From a bacterium (GTDB taxonomy: Bacteria; JAMOTN01), in NCBI GenBank assembly GCA_027062325.1, contig JAMOTN010000055.1, forward strand, positions 1-27,002: 27,002 nucleotides of DNA, given 5' to 3'. The position numbers and the translations under genes are program-made. Under the pieces are notes generated by a model. The model had not been told where the DNA came from, did no database searches, and saw nothing but the letters and a program-made list of their open reading frames with translations. This document shows, one piece after another, positions 14,910 through 22,841 of the stretch; position 1 is the first letter of the stretch; each line of letters opens with the position of its first letter.

Positions 14910-16433
14910 GTGGAAAGAAGAAGATTTTACGTTACAACCCCTATTTATTACATAAACTCCAAACCTCACATAGGTAGTGCTTACACTACGGTTGTTGCCG
15001 ATGTGCTTTCTCGCTTTCACAAAATTTATGGTGATGAAGTGTTTTTCTTAACGGGAACAGATGAGCATGGGCAGAAGGTTTACAAGGCTGCTGTTGAAAA
15101 AGGATATGGGGAGGATGTGAAAAAATACTGTGATGAGATGGCTAATACTTTTAAAAGTGCATGGGATAAGTTGAACATTGAGTACGATCGTTTCATAAGG
15201 ACAACGGATCCTGATCATGAAGAGGTTGTCAAGTGGTTTTTGGATGAACTCTACAAGAAAGGCGATATTTACAAAGGAATTTATAAAGGTTATTATTGTG
15301 TATCTTGTGAGCAGTTTGTTCCGGAAGCTGAGGAGACAAATTACACATGTCCTGATTGTGGTAAAAAGTTGGAATATGTTGAGGAAGAAAATTACTTTTT
15401 CAAACTTAGCAAATACGCTCCATTAGTGAAGAAACACATTGAAGAAAACCCCGAATTTATCCAACCAGAGTTTAGAAGAAATGAAATTCTAGCACGTTTA
15501 GAGGGAGAAGTGAAGGATGTTTCCATTACCCGTGCGACTGTTAAGTGGGGAGTAGAGTGTCCTTTTGATCCTGCTCAGAAAGTGTATGTGTGGTTTGACG
15601 CACTCATAAACTATGTGAGTGGTATAGGTTTCTTACATGATGAGGATAAGTTTAAAAAGTTCTGGCCGGCTAATGTTCACTTGATAGGAAAAGATATAAT
15701 GTGGTTTCACTGTGTTATATGGCCAGCAATGCTAATGGCAGCAGGAATTGAGCTTCCCAGAGCTGTTTTTGCTCATGGTTGGTGGAAGGTTTCAGGTGAG
15801 AAGATGAGCAAGAGCAAGGGAAATGTTGTAGATCCTTTTGAGATGGTTGAAAAATACGGTATAGATCCGTTGAGATTTTATCTTGTTAAAGAGATACCAT
15901 TGGGTTTGGATGGTAATTTTTCCGAAAAAGCGTTGGTTGAGAGATTTAATGCAGATGTAATTGATAACTGGGCTAATCTTTTAAACAGAACTCTTGCTCA
16001 GATTGAAAAGTTTTTTGATGGAAAAATTCCTGAATATAAAGAAGATAATTGTGAATTAAAAGGGCGGGTTGAAGGTAAATTACGTGAAGTGGAAGATCTT
16101 TACTACAACTACAGACTAAAAGAAGCCATGGATAAATTGAATGAGGTTAGCATTGAGGGAAACAAGTTTATTACTGAAAAAGAGCCTTGGAAGTTAGCAA
16201 AGAGTGGAGCTAAGGAAGAAGCAGCTTCTGTGCTTGCGCAAGTTTTGGAACTGGTGAGGATTGTGGGTTGCTACTACTGGCCGGTAATTCCTTTGTTGGT
16301 TGAAAAAGCTTTTGCTTACATGGATTTGACACGTGATGAAGCTTTAACACTTGATTGGGTATGGCCCCAATCAGGTAGAATAAGTAAGAGAGAAGGGGTT
16401 TTGCACAATAAGCTTGAGTATAAGGAGGAATAG
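14910..16433 (+). CDS. metG: Methionine-tRNA ligase
   Basis: The 507-residue class I aminoacyl-tRNA synthetase charges tRNA-Met. It shows the HIGH-like HIGS at 20-23, TGTDEHGQKV (48-57), a Cys4 zinc knuckle (Cys130, 133, 147, 150), WFDALINY (228-235) and KMSKS at 298-302 within GEKMSKSKGNVVD. The anticodon-binding helical domain fills the C-terminal 150 residues. The C-terminal tRNA-binding (EMAP-II-like) domain found in longer enzymes is missing, so this is the short form. The start is GTG with GAGGAGGA eight bases upstream. The cheW gene starts only 4 bases after the stop, so the chemotaxis genes look cotranscribed with this housekeeping gene. Confidence 0.97.
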   Translation: MERRRFYVTTPIYYINSKPHIGSAYTTVVADVLSRFHKIYGDEVFFLTGTDEHGQKVYKAAVEKGYGEDVKKYCDEMANTFKSAWDKLNIEYDRFIRTTDPDHEEVVKWFLDELYKKGDIYKGIYKGYYCVSCEQFVPEAEETNYTCPDCGKKLEYVEEENYFFKLSKYAPLVKKHIEENPEFIQPEFRRNEILARLEGEVKDVSITRATVKWGVECPFDPAQKVYVWFDALINYVSGIGFLHDEDKFKKFWPANVHLIGKDIMWFHCVIWPAMLMAAGIELPRAVFAHGWWKVSGEKMSKSKGNVVDPFEMVEKYGIDPLRFYLVKEIPLGLDGNFSEKALVERFNADVIDNWANLLNRTLAQIEKFFDGKIPEYKEDNCELKGRVEGKLREVEDLYYNYRLKEAMDKLNEVSIEGNKFITEKEPWKLAKSGAKEEAASVLAQVLELVRIVGCYYWPVIPLLVEKAFAYMDLTRDEALTLDWVWPQSGRISKREGVLHNKLEYKEE

Positions 16434-16436
16434 GTT

Positions 16437-16889
16437 ATGTTCAAAGGTGTTGAATTTCAGGTGGGAGAGGAGTTTTTTGTAGCTGATATAAACTATATAA
16501 GAGAGGTCATCTCGTGGCAAGAGGTTTCTAAAGTTCCTAACGTACCAGAGTTCGTTGAGGGTATAATAAATTTGAGAGGAAAGGTTATACCAGTTGTTGA
16601 TCTGGCGAAACGCTTCAATTTTGAGGTGAAAATAGATAATACGAAGCGAAAGATAATGATAGTACAGGTATTTGAAAAACTTGTTGGAATAATAGTTGAC
16701 AATGTTACACGAGTAATTGATGTGACGGATGAAATGATAGATGACACAGATATACTTCAAAATGTTGCAAATACTGTAGCTGGATATTTAAAAGGAGTTG
16801 CTAAAATAGGAGAAAAATTGGTTATGATAATAGACTTGGAAGCTTTGTTCTCGCCAGAGGAGAGGGAACGTCTCACAGCAATGAAATAA
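16437..16889 (+). CDS. cheW: CheW chemotaxis adaptor
   Basis: The 150-residue protein is one CheW domain. It couples receptors to the CheA kinase in the cytoplasmic signalling array. Typical blocks are FQVGEEFFVADINYIREVI (7-25), VPEFVEGIINLRGKVIPVVD (residues 36-55), MIVQVFEKLVGIIVDNVTRV and the C-terminal VAKIGEKLVMIIDLEALF. AAGGAGG lies within the metG end, and the gap to metG is 3 bases, so translational coupling is likely. The next gene follows after 42 bases. Two further CheW-like domains are encoded downstream in the two kinase halves. Confidence 0.95.
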   Translation: MFKGVEFQVGEEFFVADINYIREVISWQEVSKVPNVPEFVEGIINLRGKVIPVVDLAKRFNFEVKIDNTKRKIMIVQVFEKLVGIIVDNVTRVIDVTDEMIDDTDILQNVANTVAGYLKGVAKIGEKLVMIIDLEALFSPEERERLTAMK

Positions 16890-16931
16890 GAAGATGAGCT
16901 GATAGTGATGAAGCTCAAAGGGGTGAGATAG

Positions 16932-18197
16932 TTGGAAGATAAAGAGTTGCTTGAAATGTTTATTGTTGAAGCAAAGGAGCATCTTGAAAATGCGAATAAT
17001 ATAATGCTTGATTTGGAGCAGAATCCTGATGATAAAGATAAGCTAAATGAGTTATTTAGAGCGATGCACACTATCAAAGGTGCTGCAGGTTTTTTGGGAT
17101 TAGTTGAAATTCAAGAGCTTTCGCATAAAATGGAAACGGTTCTTGATAAGTGTCGTGGTGGTGAGCTGAAATTTGAGGGAGATATACCTGATCTTATGTT
17201 TAAAGGGATTGATATGTTAGTGGAGATGGTTGATAAGTTAGAAGCTGGAGAAGAAAATTGGCAGGTTGATGTCTCTGAGGTTGTTGAGGCTTTAATAAAG
17301 ATAGCAGAGAGTGGTTCGTCATCTACTGAGGAGAAAAAAGAGAAAAAGGAGAAAAAGAGCACCAAAAAGAAGGCTACAAAGAAAAAATCGAAGAAGAAGG
17401 AAGAGAAGGAGGAATCGAAAGAAGAGGATGAGTCTGGGTCTGAAGAATCTTCTACTCAAGTAGAAACCACCGTTCAAATAGACGAGGAGTTACTCAAACA
17501 AATTGCTGAAGAGTACGATAAGCAAGTGCAAGCTCTTCAGGATGAGATTAAGAAGAAAAAAGAGGAGAAAAAAGAGGAATCAAAAGAAGAGGAGCAGGAA
17601 GAGGAGCAGGTTAAGGAGGACATATACTTGATATTCGAGGTAGAAGGTATCCGCTATCTATTACCAGCCACTAAAGTTTTGGAAGTTACGGAACTTTTGA
17701 GGACCACAACGGTTCCTGATACACCGCTTTTTGTAGAGGGAGTTGCAAATTTACGCGGGAGCATAATCACTGTTTTTAATACAGATGTTTTCTTTGAAAG
17801 TCCGGATTTAAAAAAGGTGGAATTGGTTACTGGAGTTTCTGGAAATACTTCCCAAAAATCTATTGAGGAAGCTGGTGGAGAGGGTGCTAAAAAGGAAGAG
17901 GCACATTCCTCCAACAATGATGTAATGGATAATGTGTTTGTTGATGATGAGAGAAAGGTTGTGGTAATGGAGACAGAAGCTTACGGGACTATGGGTGTGA
18001 TAGTTGACAAAGTTTTGGTTGTTAAGAGAATTTCAGATAAAGAATTTGTGCAGTATCCTGGTGTTAAGGGGAGAGAATTTTTCAAAAGAATTTACAAAGA
18101 TGATCAAGGAGTAGTGATAGAACTTGATTTTGAGGAGATGCTTAAGATAAAAACAGAAAAAGAATGGAAAAAAGGTAAGAAGGAGAGAAGGGTATGA
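16932..18197 (+). CDS. Hpt-linker-CheW protein (phosphotransfer half of a split CheA)
   Basis: The 421-residue protein begins at a TTG with GGGGTGA seven or so bases upstream. Residues 1-115 are a CheA-type Hpt (P1) domain with phosphoryl-accepting His46 in LFRAMHTIKGAAGFLG. Residues about 130-228 are a low-complexity linker of Lys, Glu and Ser, mostly homopurine at DNA level, with one coiled-coil-like piece (186-206). Residues about 228-420 are a CheW-like (P5) domain (VEGIRYLLPATKVLEVTELL, VEGVANLRGSIITVFN) interrupted by a Ser/Gly/Glu-rich insertion near 300-335. There is no dimerisation domain, no ATPase and no CheY-binding P2. It should be phosphorylated in trans by the product of the overlapping gene. 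The end overlaps that gene by four bases (ATGA). Confidence 0.93.
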   Translation: MEDKELLEMFIVEAKEHLENANNIMLDLEQNPDDKDKLNELFRAMHTIKGAAGFLGLVEIQELSHKMETVLDKCRGGELKFEGDIPDLMFKGIDMLVEMVDKLEAGEENWQVDVSEVVEALIKIAESGSSSTEEKKEKKEKKSTKKKATKKKSKKKEEKEESKEEDESGSEESSTQVETTVQIDEELLKQIAEEYDKQVQALQDEIKKKKEEKKEESKEEEQEEEQVKEDIYLIFEVEGIRYLLPATKVLEVTELLRTTTVPDTPLFVEGVANLRGSIITVFNTDVFFESPDLKKVELVTGVSGNTSQKSIEEAGGEGAKKEEAHSSNNDVMDNVFVDDERKVVVMETEAYGTMGVIVDKVLVVKRISDKEFVQYPGVKGREFFKRIYKDDQGVVIELDFEEMLKIKTEKEWKKGKKERRV

Positions 18198-19399
18198 GTG
18201 TGACAAAGACAGTACGCGTTGATGTTGAACGTCTTGATGAATTGATGAAGTTGATTGGGGAGCTTGTCATCAACAGAACGCGCCTTTCAAAAATTGCCAA
18301 AGATGTGGAAGATGAAAGTGTTGATCGTGACACTTTAAAACGTGAAATGATGATGGCAGCAGGGTATATAGGGCGTATATCAACGGAGTTGCAAGAGCAG
18401 ATAATGAAGATGCGTATGGTTCCAATTTCACAGCTTTTTGGGCGTTTTCCGCGCATTGTACGTGATTTGTCTAAAAAACTGAATAAAAAAGTCCAACTAG
18501 TTATGGAAGGTCAGGAGACAGAGCTTGATAGGAATATTGTTGAAACACTATCTGATCCAATGGTTCACATTATAAGAAATGCTATAGATCATGGAATAGA
18601 ATTGCCAGAAGAACGTGCGATGGCTGGAAAGCCAGAAATTGGAACGATAAAACTTATAGCATATCATGAGGGAAATAATATTGTTGTTATTGTTGAGGAT
18701 GACGGTCGTGGAATAGATCCAGAAAAAATTGCTAAGAAGGCATTGGAAAAAGGATTAGTAACACAGGAAAAATTAGCACGTATGTCAAAGCGTGAGATTT
18801 TGAACTTGATATTTATGCCTGGATTTTCAACTGCGGATAAGGTAACGGATTTGTCCGGACGTGGTGTTGGAATGGATGTTGTGGCTACTGCTGTTGAAAA
18901 GTTAAAAGGAAGTGTGGAAGTTGATAGTAAAATTGGAGAGGGAACACGTATAATAATGAAGTTGCCTCTGACTTTGGCAATACTAGAGGTCTTCTTGTTC
19001 AAAAGTGGTGAGGACATATTTGCGATTCCTCTCAACGTTGTCAACGAGGTCATACCCATAAAGCTTTCGGATATTAGGGAAATTGGAGGAGAAAAGCTAA
19101 TAACTATAAGAGGGGATGTGTACAAGGTAGCAGCACTTCCAGATGTTATGAGCCGTGTTAAATTTGAACCTAAAGATGATAAGGCATATGTGATTATTGT
19201 ATCAATTGCAGAAAAAAGATTTGGAATACTGATAGATGGTCTTGTAGGACAAGATGAGATAGTTGTTAAATCTCTTGGAAATTATTTAGCTGGACTACAA
19301 GGGATTTCTGGTGTTACAATATTAGGAGACGGGCGTGTCATATTGATTATGGATGTGGCAGGATTTTACAGGAAAATGGAAGAGATGCAGGAGGTTTAA
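18194..19399 (+). CDS. CheA kinase core without Hpt domain (catalytic half of a split CheA)
   Basis: The 401-residue protein contains only P3-P4-P5 of CheA. The dimerisation helices come first (about 1-75, VERLDELMKLIGELVINRTR), then an HATPase domain (about 80-265) with the N box HIIRNAIDHGIE (Asn129), G1 DDGRGID (169-175), the PGFSTADKVTDLSGRGVGMD lid region, and GEGTRI (248-253). The C-terminal CheW-like P5 domain (about 265-400) contains FAIPLNVVNEVIPI. All catalytic boxes appear intact. There is no histidine phosphotransfer domain and no P2. The ATG overlaps the preceding Hpt gene by four bases, with AAGGAGAG upstream. CheA cores that phosphorylate a separate Hpt protein are known (Rhodobacter sphaeroides CheA4 acting on CheA3), and this pair has the same domain split. 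Confidence 0.95.
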   Translation: MSVTKTVRVDVERLDELMKLIGELVINRTRLSKIAKDVEDESVDRDTLKREMMMAAGYIGRISTELQEQIMKMRMVPISQLFGRFPRIVRDLSKKLNKKVQLVMEGQETELDRNIVETLSDPMVHIIRNAIDHGIELPEERAMAGKPEIGTIKLIAYHEGNNIVVIVEDDGRGIDPEKIAKKALEKGLVTQEKLARMSKREILNLIFMPGFSTADKVTDLSGRGVGMDVVATAVEKLKGSVEVDSKIGEGTRIIMKLPLTLAILEVFLFKSGEDIFAIPLNVVNEVIPIKLSDIREIGGEKLITIRGDVYKVAALPDVMSRVKFEPKDDKAYVIIVSIAEKRFGILIDGLVGQDEIVVKSLGNYLAGLQGISGVTILGDGRVILIMDVAGFYRKMEEMQEV

Positions 19400-19440
19400 T
19401 ACCCGCCGAACAAAAATTTTCTTGATGGGAGGGATGAAGT

Positions 19441-19710
19441 ATGGCGGAGGTACTTAAAGTGGCAAGCAAATCTGATCCTAAGAAAGTAGCAGGAGCTATT
19501 GCTGCAGTTATTGAAAAGGATAAAGAAGAGGTGGAAATCCATGCAGTAGGTGCGGCTGCTGTTAATCAGGCGATAAAGGCGGTTGCAATTGCACGTGGTT
19601 ATGTTGCTCCAAAAGGGTTTAATTTGATTGCAGTTCCAGCTTTCACTAAGGTGGAGATTAATGGAGAGGAAAAGACAGCGATAAAGTTGATAGTTAGATC
19701 TCAGAAGTAG
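19441..19710 (+). CDS. SpoVS-family protein
   Basis: The 89-residue protein matches the SpoVS family throughout: VLKVASKSDPKKVAGAIAAV, EVEIHAVGAAAVNQAIKAVA, IARGYVAPKGFNLIAVPAF and the C-terminal KTAIKLIVRS. SpoVS is an Alba-fold-like small protein, likely nucleic-acid binding, first known from sporulation control in Bacillus but also present in non-sporulating bacteria. GGGAGGG precedes the ATG, 42 bases after the CheA core stop, and a strong terminator follows, so it closes the metG-chemotaxis unit. Nothing in the window points to sporulation. Confidence 0.95.
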   Translation: MAEVLKVASKSDPKKVAGAIAAVIEKDKEEVEIHAVGAAAVNQAIKAVAIARGYVAPKGFNLIAVPAFTKVEINGEEKTAIKLIVRSQK

Positions 19711-19756
19711 GTTGCCTTGGATTTAGCTATAAAGGCAGACTTGTTATAGTTGAAGG

Positions 19757-19784
19757 GCCCCCGTGAAACAACGGGGGCTTTTTT
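19757..19784 (+). terminator. Strong intrinsic terminator after spoVS
   Basis: GCCCCCGT pairs with ACGGGGGC (8 bp, loop GAAACA), followed by TTTTTT (19779-19784) and more T after one C. It ends the metG-cheW-Hpt-cheA-spoVS unit. Confidence 0.95.
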
Positions 19785-19787
19785 CTT

Positions 19788-19793
19788 TATAAT
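19788..19793 (+). promoter_or_regulatory. Possible -10 (TATAAT) directly behind the terminator
   Basis: A perfect TATAAT lies 60 bases before the ATG of the next gene. No good -35 is present. GTGAAA in the terminator loop has a 19-base spacing. If real, promoter and terminator overlap. Confidence 0.3.
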
Positions 19794-19847
19794 AGAGTGT
19801 GAAGGAAATCATAAATTAGCCGAGAGTAAATATAGGAGGTGTTTGGT

Positions 19848-20690
19848 ATGAGGAGAATAGGAGCAGTTTTGCTTTTGATGTTTGTGTTTTCTGTTTTTGC
19901 TGGAATGCTTTCTTGGCACTTCAAAGAGGGTATGAAGTTTTTGAAGCAGGCTAAGGCTAAAGAGGACTTATTTGTTCTGCCGGGAATGATAGATGTGACG
20001 AAAAAATACAGAGTTTTTCTTGCAAGAAAAAATTTAGAGCTTGCACTTTATCATCTTTATCAAGCAGGTTTGTTGGCTGAAAAGGCTGGAATGTTAGATA
20101 AGGCAAAGATGTACTATGAACGTGTTGTAAAGTATGGCAAAGTTCGTAAGCACATAGTTATGAAAAATATTTTCGGAAAGGTTGTATTTGATAAGTATGT
20201 AACTGTAAAGGCTGACACTGATTACGTTGAAAGAGCACGTGTTAAACTTGAACACTTTGGTGGAGTGGCCTTTTTGAAAAATTTGAAAACCTTTTACAGA
20301 ACCGCTGTTAAGAGAAATAAAGTTGAAGAGGAGATGAATATTACTCCTACGGACGAACCTTTGTATGCTGAGCTTGCAAAGAAGCGTAAAAAACTTCTTG
20401 CCAGAGAAGAAAAGTATTTGAGGAAAATTGTGAATGCTGTTGTGGAGGATATGAGAAATGATGAATGGAAAAAGTTCAATGCACTTCTCAACTTTGCAGA
20501 TAATTCGTGGAAAGAGCACAACAATTCTGCTGTTTATCTTTACAAAGGATTAAAGGATATTGAGAAAGCTTTTAAGTTCATAATTGCAGATTTGGCAGAG
20601 TCTGGTCAGATTGCCAATAGTATGATATATGAGGGTAAAAAACTCCATCTTAAGAAGGTTATTTTCAAGGTCAAGAGTTGGTTGAAATAA
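19848..20690 (+). CDS. Unrecognised exported helical protein
   Basis: The ATG at 19848 has AGGAGGTG six bases upstream. An in-frame GTG at 19839 lies inside that site. The 280-residue product starts with a signal peptide (MRRIGAVLLLMFVFSVFAGM). It continues as a strongly basic, helical protein rich in Lys, Tyr and Phe. The region 45-100 (ALYHLYQAGLLAEKAGMLDK, AKMYYERVVKYG) has the small/large residue pattern of a tetratricopeptide-like helical pair. No family was recognised. It stands alone between two terminators, with its own possible -10, so it is likely a single-gene unit. Confidence 0.7.
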   Translation: MRRIGAVLLLMFVFSVFAGMLSWHFKEGMKFLKQAKAKEDLFVLPGMIDVTKKYRVFLARKNLELALYHLYQAGLLAEKAGMLDKAKMYYERVVKYGKVRKHIVMKNIFGKVVFDKYVTVKADTDYVERARVKLEHFGGVAFLKNLKTFYRTAVKRNKVEEEMNITPTDEPLYAELAKKRKKLLAREEKYLRKIVNAVVEDMRNDEWKKFNALLNFADNSWKEHNNSAVYLYKGLKDIEKAFKFIIADLAESGQIANSMIYEGKKLHLKKVIFKVKSWLK

Positions 20691-20736
20691 GGTGTTTGAA
20701 TAAAATGTAGTGGTTTTCTAGATGTTGAAATACGGA

Positions 20737-20767
20737 AGCGGGGGTGACGCAGGTTGCCCTCGCTTTT
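20737..20767 (+). terminator. Intrinsic terminator after the helical exported-protein gene
   Basis: AGCGGGGG pairs with CCCTCGCT (8 bp including one G-T pair, loop of about 12), followed by TTTTATTTTG. It lies 46 bases past the stop. Confidence 0.8.
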
Positions 20768-20829
20768 ATTTTGTTTGTTAAGTAAAATTGTTGTGTTGTA
20801 GGTTAAAAAGGTATAGGGGGAAGCTTTGC

Positions 20830-22146
20830 TTGAGACGATTTAAAAGGACACTTAAAGTTTTGTTTGAAGGAGAAGGGAGCAGCAGGGTTTTAGTTGACAG
20901 TGTAATGACCATCATTATTTTTTTAGTCATAGTTTTATTCAATTTGTTGCCTGATCTTGCTTATTTTATATCAATTACCATATTTGGGTTAGAGTATGTG
21001 TTGCGTTTATGGATAAAGGGGAATAAGTTGAAATACATCTTCAGTTTTGCAGGGGTGGTAGATTTAGTTTGTATTTTTGTACCTGTTTTACCTGGAGAAT
21101 ACACCGAATATGTACTTTTGTTAAAAATTTTCCGTTACAGCAAATTTTCTAAAACTTTTGCAGAAGTTTTTTGGGAGAAATTACCGGAGTTATTGTCTGT
21201 TTTAGCTCTGGCTTTGATACTGGTTGTAGTAATATCGGTAATAGTTTATCATTTTGAAAGTGGAGTTAAGGACACATCTTATCGGAGTTTGTGGGATGCA
21301 ATATGGTGGGGAATAGTTACTCTCACAACTGTTGGTTATGGGGATATGTATCCGCAAACGAATGCGGGCCGTGCTTTTGCAGTGATTGCTATGTTTTTAG
21401 GAATTGGGGTTATATCCATTCCAACAGGTATAATAAGTGCGGGGTTGGTGGAGAAGATCATGGATAAGAAACTTAGAGGAAAGCTTGACTTAGAGGATCA
21501 TGTTGTATTTCTTGGTTACAATGATTCTTTTAATCGAATTTTACAGGAAGAAGAAATACAGGATATGACGGCGGTTGTACTCATTACTAAAAAGGATGTG
21601 AATGTTCCAGCGTGGGTATTGCATTACAAAGAGGATTACTTATCATCTGTTTTATTGGAAAAGTTGAACTTAAACTATGCAAGAGCTGTTGTAGTGTTAT
21701 CAGAGCGTGAAGGTGAAGAAGATAGCGTTGATGCAAAGAGCATGCTGACAGCGATTACTGTGAGAAAAATGGCTCCTGATGTTCACATAGTTCTTGAGCT
21801 TTTGAGGGATGAGAATATAAAAGTGGCAAAGGAGATATTGAGGGGTGTAGATGTAGTTGCTCAATCAAAATTAATAGGAGAAATAACAATCGCTTCTATT
21901 GTCTCTCCCGGTATATCTGATGTTTTCTCTGAGCTGATGAGTATTGGGGGAAGCGATTTAATTTTAATGGGAGCAGAAGAATTAGGGGTTGATGAGCCTG
22001 AACTGTTTGATGAATTTATGGATAGGTTGCATGAAAGGGGGATATTGCCAATAGGTATAAAGAGGGGAGAGGAGGTCATACTAGTTCCTGATAAAGATTT
22101 TCACGTTATTTCTGATGATGAGGTATTTGTAGTAAAAAGAGGTTGA
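20830..22146 (+). CDS. Six-helix potassium channel with cytoplasmic TrkA/RCK-like domain
   Basis: The TTG at 20830 has AGGGGG nine bases upstream and gives 438 residues. An in-frame TTG at 20788 has no site. Hydrophobic segments fit a voltage-channel-like S1-S6 plan: about 20-38, 42-62, 70-88, a weakly charged S4-like stretch (VLLLKIFRYSKFSKTF), 120-142, then the pore helix and selectivity filter TVGYGD (about 167-172) and S6 (182-207). The cytoplasmic part starts DHVVFLGYNDSFNRIL, where a Rossmann-type NAD-binding RCK motif would sit. It ends with a C-terminal TrkA_C-like section (GIKRGEEVILVPDKDFHVIS). The phosphate-loop glycines are atypical, as in the Castor/Pollux-related RCK group. S4 has few regular arginines, so voltage gating is doubtful and ligand control is more likely. 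Confidence 0.92.
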   Translation: MRRFKRTLKVLFEGEGSSRVLVDSVMTIIIFLVIVLFNLLPDLAYFISITIFGLEYVLRLWIKGNKLKYIFSFAGVVDLVCIFVPVLPGEYTEYVLLLKIFRYSKFSKTFAEVFWEKLPELLSVLALALILVVVISVIVYHFESGVKDTSYRSLWDAIWWGIVTLTTVGYGDMYPQTNAGRAFAVIAMFLGIGVISIPTGIISAGLVEKIMDKKLRGKLDLEDHVVFLGYNDSFNRILQEEEIQDMTAVVLITKKDVNVPAWVLHYKEDYLSSVLLEKLNLNYARAVVVLSEREGEEDSVDAKSMLTAITVRKMAPDVHIVLELLRDENIKVAKEILRGVDVVAQSKLIGEITIASIVSPGISDVFSELMSIGGSDLILMGAEELGVDEPELFDEFMDRLHERGILPIGIKRGEEVILVPDKDFHVISDDEVFVVKRG

Positions 22147-22217
22147 GGTGAAACATAATCTCTTGTCTTCAGTAAAATAATAATAAAGAAGATGAATATC
22201 TAAGGGGAGTGAGGAGT

Positions 22218-22727
22218 ATGAGGAGAGTAGTAGTGCTTGCGGTGATTTTCATATTTTCATCGCTTTTTGCAGCTTCAAGTGTTACGTTTTTCGATGCAGT
22301 TGGCTACATCGCTGATGATATGGCATCAGATGTTAAAAGTTTTGTTGATAAGGTGCGTGATACGGTTAAGTACCACAATGAATTGAATAGAAAACGTTGG
22401 GAAAATTTTAAGAGAGATGTTAATTACACTGTAAATGGTGTTGTAAACACTTTGAAAAAAGAAGAGGAGCTTTTGAGAAGAAAGGTTGATTCTGTAAAAG
22501 AGTATGTGAGGCAGGTAAGGTACAATGTTGCGCGTAAAATTTGTCCTGAGTGTGTTAGTGGTGCTTACAATGTTCCAAATTCTTCAGCTATTCGCATGGT
22601 CAGGAGAGTTAAGACTGTTAGAGTGATGAGTAATTTTAATAAGAGAAGGTATTTTTCACGTGGGAGGATGGCTGTAAAAAGTGATATAAATTTTAACCGT
22701 TACATAAGAAGAGGAAGAACTAGATAA
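22218..22727 (+). CDS. Small basic exported protein, unrecognised
   Basis: The ATG at 22218 has GGGGAG eight bases upstream. An in-frame GTG at 22209 overlaps that site. The 169-residue product has a signal peptide (MRRVVVLAVIFIFSSLFAAS), a central amphipathic helical region (residues 25-105), one CPEC pair, and a C-terminal tail with many Arg and Lys (about 120-169, ending RYIRRGRTR). The basic tail suggests binding of polyanions such as cell-wall polymers or nucleic acid, but that is inference only. A terminator follows 39 bases later, so it probably forms the end of the channel-gene unit or its own unit. Confidence 0.65.
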   Translation: MRRVVVLAVIFIFSSLFAASSVTFFDAVGYIADDMASDVKSFVDKVRDTVKYHNELNRKRWENFKRDVNYTVNGVVNTLKKEEELLRRKVDSVKEYVRQVRYNVARKICPECVSGAYNVPNSSAIRMVRRVKTVRVMSNFNKRRYFSRGRMAVKSDINFNRYIRRGRTR

Positions 22728-22765
22728 TTGTATAGTATAAAATTTGTTCAATGCAAAGTGATTAG

Positions 22766-22792
22766 CGGGGCTTATTTTAGCCCCGTTTTTTT
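22766..22792 (+). terminator. Intrinsic terminator before gatB
   Basis: CGGGGCT pairs with AGCCCCG (7 bp, loop TATTTT), followed by seven T (22786-22792). gatB begins about 50 bases downstream, so it needs a promoter in 22793-22841 or depends on read-through. Confidence 0.93.
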
Positions 22793-22841
22793 ATTATCAT
22801 ATTTGTGTGTTTTGAGATTTGAAAAATTGGGAGGGATTGAC

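Noticed and set aside
16932-19399. The two kinase genes as a frameshifted single CheA
   Set aside because: The upstream frame contains its own C-terminal CheW-like domain and ends in an ATGA overlap with a good ribosome binding site, and domain order would be P1-P5-P3-P4-P5 if fused. This fits two genes.
19441-19710. SpoVS as evidence for an endospore former
   Set aside because: The family is widespread in non-sporulating bacteria, and no other sporulation gene is visible.
22728-22841. Longer N-terminus for GatB
   Set aside because: The extension runs through a clear intrinsic terminator and is not GatB-like. The GTG at 22842 has a strong ribosome binding site.
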